Assembly (NCBI RefSeq): GCF_003432035.1
Contig: NZ_QOHO01000012.1
Coordinates: 98,890 to 162,889 of the forward strand
DNA length: 64,000 nucleotides
Reading direction: 5' to 3'
Source of the DNA: Lacrimispora amygdalina
GTDB lineage: Bacteria > Bacillota > Clostridia > Lachnospirales > Lachnospiraceae
Position numbers and translations under genes: made by a program. Below the pieces are notes generated by a model. That model searched no databases, was not told the DNA's origin, and saw only the letters and a list, made by a program, of their open reading frames with translations. This document shows positions 33,925 through 39,794 of this stretch, piece after piece (position 1 is the stretch's first letter; every line of letters starts with the position of its first letter).

Positions 33925-34551
33925 ATGAAAATAACACGTTATGACGAAATGAATGGGCTTGGACTTGATCTGATACGGGAAATAGGCAGTATTGGTACAG
34001 GCAATGCGGCTACCGCACTTTCTTCCATGCTGAACAAGACAGTTCGAATGACACTTCCGGATGTTCAGATTCTTGGATATAACGAAGCCATTAAATTTCT
34101 GGGAGATCCGGAGGAGATTGTGGCGGCTATCCTGGTAAAGATGACAGGAGAAATCAATGGTTTAATGCTGTTCATTTTAAAAATGGATTTTATTAATGAA
34201 GTCTTATCCAGTGTCATGCAGGAGGAGATTGAAGATTATTACCAGCTCAATGTTTTAGAGACTTCCGCATTAGAAGAGATTGGTAATATTATTATTTCGT
34301 CTTATGTAAATGCAATGTCAACACTCAGTGAGGTTACAATTAATCTTTCTGTACCTGATATTGCAGTTAATATGCTGGGAGGGATCTTAAGCGTTCCCAT
34401 GGTGGAATTCGGATATCAGACAGATAAGATGATGATGATAAGCGGACAGTTTATAATAGGAGGAAAAGTCCTTCACAGTGACTTACTGATGATGCCGGAT
34501 ATCATGTCATTGAACTTTTTAATGGAAAAGTTGGGGATTGTAAATGGATAA
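33925..34551 (+). CDS. cheC: CheY-P phosphatase CheC
   Basis: 208 residues with two pseudo-symmetric halves. The second site is intact ('SALEEIGN', then P after 22 residues). The first keeps E and P but has Ser instead of the amidating Asn ('DLIREIGS', then P), so probably only one site is active. CheC removes phosphate from CheY-P and binds CheD. GAGGG (33912-33916) selects ATG 33925 over ATG 33907. Overlaps cheD by 8 bases. Confidence 0.93.
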   Translation: MKITRYDEMNGLGLDLIREIGSIGTGNAATALSSMLNKTVRMTLPDVQILGYNEAIKFLGDPEEIVAAILVKMTGEINGLMLFILKMDFINEVLSSVMQEEIEDYYQLNVLETSALEEIGNIIISSYVNAMSTLSEVTINLSVPDIAVNMLGGILSVPMVEFGYQTDKMMMISGQFIIGGKVLHSDLLMMPDIMSLNFLMEKLGIVNG

Positions 34552-35026
34552 ACAGATAACGGTAGGAATTGCGGACATGAAATTTGCCAGACAGGAGGGG
34601 ACACTGATCACCTATGCGCTGGGGTCCTGCATTGGCATCTGTTTGTACGATCCGATGATAAAACTGGGGGCACTTGTACATATTATGCTTCCTGAAGTAT
34701 ATGGATCAGGAGACGGAAATATATTTAAGTATGCAGATACGGGACTTGCTGAGACATTCAGAAAGATAGAAATCCTGGGAGCCAGAAAGCAAAGGCTTAT
34801 CGCAAAGATTGCAGGGGGGGCTAAAATGTTCGAGCTGCAGGGAAACAGTACTCTCGGTAATATTGGTGCCCGCAATATTGTAAGTGTAAAACAGATTCTT
34901 CAAAAAGAGGGAATCCGGCTGGCAGCTTTGGATGTCGGAGAAAATTATGCACGTACGATGTCTATGGATGTAAGCACGGGGCAGGTTAAAATCAGAACTT
35001 ACGGCAGAGCAGAAATTGTTTTGTAA
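34544..35026 (+). CDS. cheD: Chemoreceptor glutamine deamidase CheD
   Basis: 160 residues. The catalytic Cys and His are in 'TYALGSCIGICLYDP' and 'ALVHIMLPE'; 'KIAGGAKMFE' and 'IGARNIVSVKQIL' are further family marks. Deamidates receptor glutamines and partners with CheC. Starts inside the cheC 3' end, consistent with coupled translation of the CheC-CheD complex. Confidence 0.94.
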   Translation: MDKQITVGIADMKFARQEGTLITYALGSCIGICLYDPMIKLGALVHIMLPEVYGSGDGNIFKYADTGLAETFRKIEILGARKQRLIAKIAGGAKMFELQGNSTLGNIGARNIVSVKQILQKEGIRLAALDVGENYARTMSMDVSTGQVKIRTYGRAEIVL

Positions 35027-35109
35027 ACATTATGAACTTGCAGAAAGCTGCCGATAAATTAACAGGCAGTTGTTTTTGCTGGATTATATTGGGATAAAGG
35101 AGAAAAAGT

Positions 35110-36030
35110 ATGGCAGAAACAGAGATTTTATTAGAATCAGGGACGAATGAAATTGAAATAATGGAATTTACCATTTACGGTGAGCTTTATGGAATTAACG
35201 TTGCTAAAGTACGTGAGATTATGATGTCAGATAAGGTGAAGCCGATCCCCCATGCCCACCCAGCCGTAGAGGGTATTTTTAAACCAAGGGATCTTCTTCT
35301 TACCGTAATCGATCTCCCTTATTACCTGACTGGAAATAAAGGTGAAAAACAAGGCAAGGATCTGTTTATTATCACCAATTTCAACAAGCTGCACATTGCT
35401 TTCCGTGTTCATAGCGTAGTGGGTATCAGCCGCATTTCATGGAAGAATATCCAGAAGCCGGATGACACCATAAGCCGTGGAGATGAAGGAGTAGCGACTG
35501 GAATCGCTCAGTGTGGAACTGATCTTGTTACGATCCTTGACTTTGAAAAAATCGTTGCTGACATTGCTCCTGAGACCGGAATCCAGCTGGATGATATTAA
35601 TAAGCTTGGAAAGAGAGCATCTGTTGCCAATCCAATTCTGATTGCAGAAGATTCTATCCTTTTAACGAAAATGATTGAGGCTGCTCTTAAAAAAGCCGGC
35701 TATGAAAATCTTACCTTTAAGAACAATGGTCAGGAAGCCTGGAATTATTTAAGCCAGATAAGAGACGATTCAGATTTAGATGAAAAGGTAAGCCTGATTA
35801 TTACAGATATTGAGATGCCAGAGATGGATGGACACCGTCTTACAAAGCTGGTAAAAGAAGATAAGAAACTAAAACACATTCCTTTGGTAATATTCTCTTC
35901 CATGATTAATCAGGAACTGATGATAAAAGGAAAACAGTTGGGAGCAGATGAACAGCTGAGCAAGCCGGAAATCGCCCATCTGGTGGAAGTAATTGATCAT
36001 TTACTTCAGAGGAGGAAGACGAATGGATAA
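35110..36030 (+). CDS. cheV: Chemotaxis coupling protein CheV (CheW plus receiver)
   Basis: 306 residues. Residues 15-160 are CheW-like ('MEFTIYGELYGINVAKVREI', 'DLLLTVIDLPYYL'); 175-300 are a receiver ('ILIAEDSILLTKMIEAA', 'LIITDIEMPEMDGHRLTKLV' with the acceptor Asp, 'VIFSSMI', 'LSKPEI'). CheV couples receptors to CheA and adapts through phosphorylation. AAAGGAG before ATG 35110. Overlaps the next gene by 8 bases. Confidence 0.94.
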   Translation: MAETEILLESGTNEIEIMEFTIYGELYGINVAKVREIMMSDKVKPIPHAHPAVEGIFKPRDLLLTVIDLPYYLTGNKGEKQGKDLFIITNFNKLHIAFRVHSVVGISRISWKNIQKPDDTISRGDEGVATGIAQCGTDLVTILDFEKIVADIAPETGIQLDDINKLGKRASVANPILIAEDSILLTKMIEAALKKAGYENLTFKNNGQEAWNYLSQIRDDSDLDEKVSLIITDIEMPEMDGHRLTKLVKEDKKLKHIPLVIFSSMINQELMIKGKQLGADEQLSKPEIAHLVEVIDHLLQRRKTNG

Positions 36031-37309
36031 GTATGTCACCCGGCAGCCTATAAAGGCATTGAAGGAGGACAGGATTATCGGCTATGAAGTATTGTTTCAG
36101 AAGGACTATGATTCGCTTTACAGCAGCTCCGATGTAGCTGCTGCTGACACAATTGCAGGATTCCTGATGCAGAATACAGAAAGCATTTTCCATGATAAGC
36201 TTACTTTTGTTACATTTACTCCTTCTTTATTGTTTCGGAACACACCGAAGATTTTTGATAAGGAGAAGATGGTGATTCAGATAGAAGATCACGTCATGAT
36301 TCACCCGTTGTCTCCAACCATCATAAGAAAATACAAGGCAGAGGGGTATGTGTTTGCGATCAATGATTTCCAGTTTTCTCCCAAATATTTCTCCATGCTG
36401 GATTATGTTACCTACATAAAGATTGATATCAGAAACAAGCAGGAAGGGAAAGAACGGATCTCTCTTAAAAATCTCATTAATACAATGAAGGGATTTGATA
36501 AGAAGTGTATCGTCACAGGGGTCAGCTCCATGGCTGATTATGATCTTGCAATTGAGGTTGGCGCAGATTATGCAGAAGGAAGCTATGTCGCGGAAGCCAT
36601 GGCCGGAAAAGTAAACCGCATGGAATTCTTAGAGGGTAACTTCTTCCAGCTGGTAGTCGAAGTATCCAAAGATGAACCGGATATTGAAAAGATTGAAGAA
36701 ATTATAAGCAGAGATGCCGCATTAAGCTATGCCCTTCTAAAGATCGTTAATTCCGCATACTTTGCCCTTCGACGCAGGGTTTCTTCCATACGCCAGGCTC
36801 TGGTTACCATGGGAATCAGTCAGTTGAAGCAATGGGTATATTTACTAAGTTTCAATAATGACATTGATAATGAAGAATCTCTGGAAGCGATGATGAAGCT
36901 GTCATTCCTCAGAGCAAGTTTTGCAATGACTATTTCAGATCATATTGAGAACCTTCCCATTATACGGTCGGAAGTATATATGATGGGTATGTTTTCTACA
37001 CTTCAATACATGATCAATGCACCTTTGGAAGAGATACTTGAAGAAGTTCCCGTTGCCCAGGAAATAAAAGATGCACTTATCCGTAAGGAAGGAATCTGCG
37101 GTGATTTATACGAATTGATTCTTAGCTATGAAAGCGCAGAATGGAAAAAAGTAAAGCAGCTTTCCGATAAGCTGAATATACCATCCGGACAGCTGGCACA
37201 GACTTATATGGATTGTGTAGAAGCTGTTAATGAGATCTGGAACGGTTTGACAAGCAGCAATACAGAGCAGGAAGCTGAAATGCCTGTAAGTAAAAAAACC
37301 CGCACTTAA
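36023..37309 (+). CDS. Degenerate EAL-like / HDOD signalling protein (YuxH type)
   Basis: 428 residues. The first half follows the EAL fold ('YVTRQPIKALKEDRIIGYEV', 'YIKIDIRN', 'GADYAEGSYVAEA') but lacks most metal-binding residues of c-di-GMP phosphodiesterases. The second half is an HDOD domain ('ISRDAALSYALLKIVNSAYF', 'SSIRQALVTMGISQLKQW'). This is the CdgJ/YuxH arrangement, linked to motility control in other bacteria. AGAGGAGG precedes ATG 36023. Last gene of the fla/che operon. The stop codon TAA lies inside the 8-base target duplication of the element that follows. Confidence 0.88.
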   Translation: MDKYVTRQPIKALKEDRIIGYEVLFQKDYDSLYSSSDVAAADTIAGFLMQNTESIFHDKLTFVTFTPSLLFRNTPKIFDKEKMVIQIEDHVMIHPLSPTIIRKYKAEGYVFAINDFQFSPKYFSMLDYVTYIKIDIRNKQEGKERISLKNLINTMKGFDKKCIVTGVSSMADYDLAIEVGADYAEGSYVAEAMAGKVNRMEFLEGNFFQLVVEVSKDEPDIEKIEEIISRDAALSYALLKIVNSAYFALRRRVSSIRQALVTMGISQLKQWVYLLSFNNDIDNEESLEAMMKLSFLRASFAMTISDHIENLPIIRSEVYMMGMFSTLQYMINAPLEEILEEVPVAQEIKDALIRKEGICGDLYELILSYESAEWKKVKQLSDKLNIPSGQLAQTYMDCVEAVNEIWNGLTSSNTEQEAEMPVSKKTRT

Positions 37310-37312
37310 TGG
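37305..37312 (+). repeat. Target site duplication, left copy
   Basis: CTTAATGG, repeated at 37869-37876 on the other side of the inverted repeats. It contains the stop codon of the EAL-like/HDOD gene. Confidence 0.9.
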
Positions 37313-37344
37313 TCAATGTCATTAAGTTAAGTTGAAAGAATGAG

Positions 37345-37379
37345 ATCTCCATACCAAACAATGGTATGGGGTCTTTTTT
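37345..37379 (+). terminator. Terminator inside left end of the IS
   Basis: CCATACCA (37349-37356) pairs with TGGTATGG (37362-37369) around a 5-base loop, followed by GGTCTTTTTT. It would end transcripts leaving the fla/che operon, replacing the split native terminator. Confidence 0.75.
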
Positions 37380-37485
37380 ACTGCTTTTTCAGAGAAAATG
37401 CTGACATGAGAAAAGAAATGTGCGACCGCTCTCGCTACTGATTGGTTAAAGAGGTAGCGAGAGTGCCGTTGTAATTAAGAAAAAA

Positions 37486-37779
37486 ATGATTGCAAGGAGG
37501 AAACACATAAAACCAAAACATGTAAGGAAACTGTTAATGTCTGAAATCAAAAGTGTTGCGGATAACCCACAAACGTATTGCGCGTCGCGTTGGGGAATTG
37601 AGACATCTTTTAGGGATTTGAAATATACGATTGGAATGCTAGATTTTCATTCAAAAAAGGTGATGTGTATCCAGCAGGAAATTTATGCGCATCTAATAAT
37701 GTATACCTTTGCAGAAATGATTACCTCGCACGTAGTCATTGAAAATAAGCAATTGTATCCGTCTAATTGTAGTATCTAA
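37486..37779 (+). pseudogene. IS4-family transposase, C-terminal fragment
   Basis: 97 codons. 'YCASRWGIETSFRDLKY' holds the IS4-family Y-R-E-K signature: R, then E after three residues, then K after six (E being the last residue of the DDE triad). 'QQEIYAHLIMYTFAEMI' follows as in complete relatives. The two catalytic aspartates and DNA-binding part are missing, so the product cannot be an active transposase. AAGGAGG lies at 37494-37500, inside the frame, so even translation of this fragment is uncertain. Confidence 0.85.
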
Positions 37780-37786
37780 AAATACA

Positions 37787-37825
37787 GAAAAGAGGCTGAA
37801 GAAAACAATTCTTCAACCTCTTTTC
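37787..37825. terminator. Terminator inside right end of the IS
   Basis: GAAAAGAGGCTGAAGAA (37787-37803) pairs with TTCTTCAACCTCTTTTC (37809-37825), one mismatch in 17. A- and T-rich ends suit both strands. It ends the transposase fragment's transcript and would also stop read-through from the ComFB gene. Confidence 0.75.
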
Positions 37826-37868
37826 GAAATCCCTAGTCCTTGTACCAAAGTTAACTTAATGACATTGA

Positions 37869-37876
37869 CTTAATGG
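37869..37876 (+). repeat. Target site duplication, right copy
   Basis: CTTAATGG, matching 37305-37312. On the minus strand it contains the TAA stop of the ComFB-type gene, so the insertion left both convergent genes complete. Confidence 0.9.
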
Positions 37877-38853
37877 TGTGGGTTTTCTTTTACTGTAAAG
37901 CAGGATTTTGTCACTTCTACAATTACTTGAGGAGCGAAACGGCTGGAATAGAAATTCAGCAGGGGAGAGGCAGCCGGAGGTTCTACCACCACATATTTGG
38001 GAGGAAGTTTTGTCAATGTCAGTGCAATGACATCAGCAATACAGCGCTCACAGGTACAGCCACCAAGCCGCTCCATATAATCCTTTGCAATATTCTCCAC
38101 TACATGTTCCATAACATTTAAATATTTAAAATTAGGAGTGAGAGGAGGGGAAGGATTATCAGTGATCGACAGATCTCTTAGAATCTGGTCATCTGCGACC
38201 GGCAGATCAGCTGGAAGCTGCTCATCAGTGTCTGATATATCAGCTGGAATCTGGTCGTCTGCGACCGGCAGATCAACTGGAATCTGTATATCAGTGTCCG
38301 ACAGATCCGCTGCTATACGGTTATCACTATCTGACAGATCCGTTGGAACTCCATCATCAGTATCGAATCCATCTGAATTACTATGTTCATTCTCCGTATT
38401 TGTCTGATTGTCAGACGGTTCGGTGTACGGTTCGGCTGCTGGTAATTCTTCTGTATCAGTTGGTGGTTTCTCATCAAAATCCGGTTCCGTTAAGTCAGAA
38501 ACAGATTCCTCTTCAGGTTCTGCAATTGCATTATCTGCCCCGTCTTGATTTAAGTCAGTTTGGTTCTCTGCCTTCTCATCTTCCTCAAGCTGCTGCCTGA
38601 TTAATTCAGCTACCGGATCCTGTACGGAAGAAGAAAGGTCAATAATAGAAATTGGGCTGGGAGACAAGGGTCCCTCCTGCATTTGTATGGAGGCCTGCTG
38701 AGCCAATACTGTCAATTCTTTAATTGTTCCCTTTGACTCGGCTGCCTGGCTGGCAGCAAGATTTTCCTTAGCAGCTTCTGATTTCGAAGATTCAGCCTCA
38801 CCTCCGGCCAGAAGATTCATGACATGAGCTGTTTTGCTGCTTTTCCTAGCCAT
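37870..38853 (-). CDS. ComFB-domain protein with long acidic repeat region
   Basis: 327 residues. The last 85 residues match the ComFB family: 'FKYLNVMEHVVENIAKDYME', 'CTCERCIADVIALTLTKLPP', 'KYVV'. The first 240 are predicted disordered and very acidic; about 155-235 contain imperfect tandem units of 22 residues (66 bases) of the type 'DLPVADDQIPADISDTDEQL'. Cyanobacterial ComFB proteins have been reported to bind cyclic dinucleotides; in B. subtilis comFB lies near flgM. 29 bases separate it from the ParA gene, so the two are co-transcribed. The function here is unknown. AGAGGAG before ATG 38853. Confidence 0.8.
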   Translation of the reverse strand: MARKSSKTAHVMNLLAGGEAESSKSEAAKENLAASQAAESKGTIKELTVLAQQASIQMQEGPLSPSPISIIDLSSSVQDPVAELIRQQLEEDEKAENQTDLNQDGADNAIAEPEEESVSDLTEPDFDEKPPTDTEELPAAEPYTEPSDNQTNTENEHSNSDGFDTDDGVPTDLSDSDNRIAADLSDTDIQIPVDLPVADDQIPADISDTDEQLPADLPVADDQILRDLSITDNPSPPLTPNFKYLNVMEHVVENIAKDYMERLGGCTCERCIADVIALTLTKLPPKYVVVEPPAASPLLNFYSSRFAPQVIVEVTKSCFTVKENPHH

Positions 38854-38878
38854 GTTTATATGCTCCTCTCAAGTTAAA

Positions 38879-39649
38879 TTATTTTGATTTTTTAATCAGG
38901 TCAAGAACTTCCGTTACCAAAGCTTTGTAATCCTGAGCAGGATTGGATCTTGGGGCATAATCCAGCAGGCTTTCTCCCTGAGCGGGGGCTTCCGCGACAC
39001 TGACACTGGATCTTATATGCGTTTCAAAAACACGTGTCCCGATCTGAGAAGCAATGCTTTGAGCCATCTCCTTCACTTCTCTGGACAGCAGCGTTCTGGG
39101 ATTAAATTTATTCAGCAGAATTCCCAGTACGACCAGATTTGGGTTAACAGAAGCACGGACAGTATTAATGGTATCCTTGATCTGGGAAACTCCAAGAAGA
39201 CTAAGAATCTCAGGAACCATGGGAATAATCAGATAATCCGCAGCAGCATAGGCATTAACTGTTAAAATATTCAGAGCGGGGGGAGTATCAATAATAATAT
39301 AATCGTAATAACCGGCAACAGTAGACAGTAAATTCTTTAACATACTCTCTCTCTGCTTTCCGGTAAATTCCAGCTCAGCGCCGCTTAAAAGAATATTAGA
39401 TGATATCACGTCGCAATATTTTGCAGGACGGATAGCCTCCTGCAGAGTGGCAGAACCCTGAAATACCTCGTAGATTGTTGCACAGTTTTCAATTTCCAGT
39501 CCCAGACTAAATCCCAGATTACCCTGAGGGTCTAAATCAACGGCCAGTACTCTTTTATTGTTCATGGCAAGACCGCAGGCAAGGGAACAGGAAGTGGTGG
39601 TTTTGCCTACGCCGCCCTTTTGATTTGTAATAGTAATTACAGTTGACAA
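38879..39649 (-). CDS. ParA/Soj-like ATPase
   Basis: Deviant Walker ATPase: 'ITNQKGGVGKTTTSCSLACG' (P-loop with signature Lys), 'VLAVDLDPQGNLGFSLG', 'YDYIIIDTPPAL', 'LIIPMVPEILSLLGVSQI'. ATG 39664 has no SD upstream, whereas GGAGGAA (39661 down to 39655) is correctly spaced before TTG 39649, giving 256 residues starting 'MSTVITITN'. No parB is next to it; instead the ComFB protein is its operon partner. ParA relatives without ParB often position large complexes (ParC, MinD, FlhG). flhG is missing from the fla operon, so this protein could act in polar or flagellar positioning; that is inference. Confidence 0.85.
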   Translation of the reverse strand: MSTVITITNQKGGVGKTTTSCSLACGLAMNNKRVLAVDLDPQGNLGFSLGLEIENCATIYEVFQGSATLQEAIRPAKYCDVISSNILLSGAELEFTGKQRESMLKNLLSTVAGYYDYIIIDTPPALNILTVNAYAAADYLIIPMVPEILSLLGVSQIKDTINTVRASVNPNLVVLGILLNKFNPRTLLSREVKEMAQSIASQIGTRVFETHIRSSVSVAEAPAQGESLLDYAPRSNPAQDYKALVTEVLDLIKKSK

Positions 39650-39673
39650 ATTGTATTCCTCCATTCGTAAATT

Positions 39674-39692
39674 AAGATAATACTATTATCTT
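39674..39692. promoter_or_regulatory. Perfect 19-bp palindrome between parA-like gene and fliD
   Basis: AAGATAATA-C-TATTATCTT reads the same on both strands. It lies 25 bases upstream of the ParA-like start and overlaps the -35 of the fliD promoter candidate, as an operator controlling both directions would. Confidence 0.55.
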
Positions 39693-39713
39693 TAGTATAC
39701 AATATGACGATAA
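39687..39713 (+). promoter_or_regulatory. Candidate sigma-D promoter of fliD
   Basis: TATC (39687-39690), 15 bases, GACGATAA (39706-39713). The -10 matches seven of eight positions of GCCGATAA and is identical to that of the flgM promoter. The -35 is weak. Confidence 0.5.
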
Positions 39714-39794
39714 ATAAGTATAGCCAAAACATAAAAAAAACCGATTTTTGACGAAAAATGGATTATTTAGATAGTTAAGAAAGGAGTTATTCGT

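Larger units (their letters stand above)
37313..37868. mobile_element. Internally deleted IS4-type element with perfect ends
   Basis: The 18-base ends TCAATGTCATTAAGTTAA (37313-37330) and TTAACTTAATGACATTGA (37851-37868) are exact inverted repeats, flanked by the 8-base duplication CTTAATGG. The element is 556 bp and keeps only the C-terminal part of a transposase (37486-37779), so it cannot move by itself but its ends could be mobilised by a full-length relative. Hairpins with T-runs stand inside each end. The perfect ends and intact duplication suggest a recent insertion. Confidence 0.92.

Noticed and set aside
38160..38370. Regular repeats resembling a CRISPR array
   Set aside because: Repeats are imperfect, contiguous without unique spacers, multiples of 3 and in frame with the ComFB protein; they are coding repeats.
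37880..38853. Open frames on the plus strand opposite the ComFB gene
   Set aside because: They are Ser-rich translations of the antisense repeats without RBS; shadows.
39740..39747. ACCGATTT as a second sigma-D -10 for fliD
   Set aside because: Only five or six of eight match and no TAAA-like box lies 15 bases upstream (TAGC); the site at 39706 is better.
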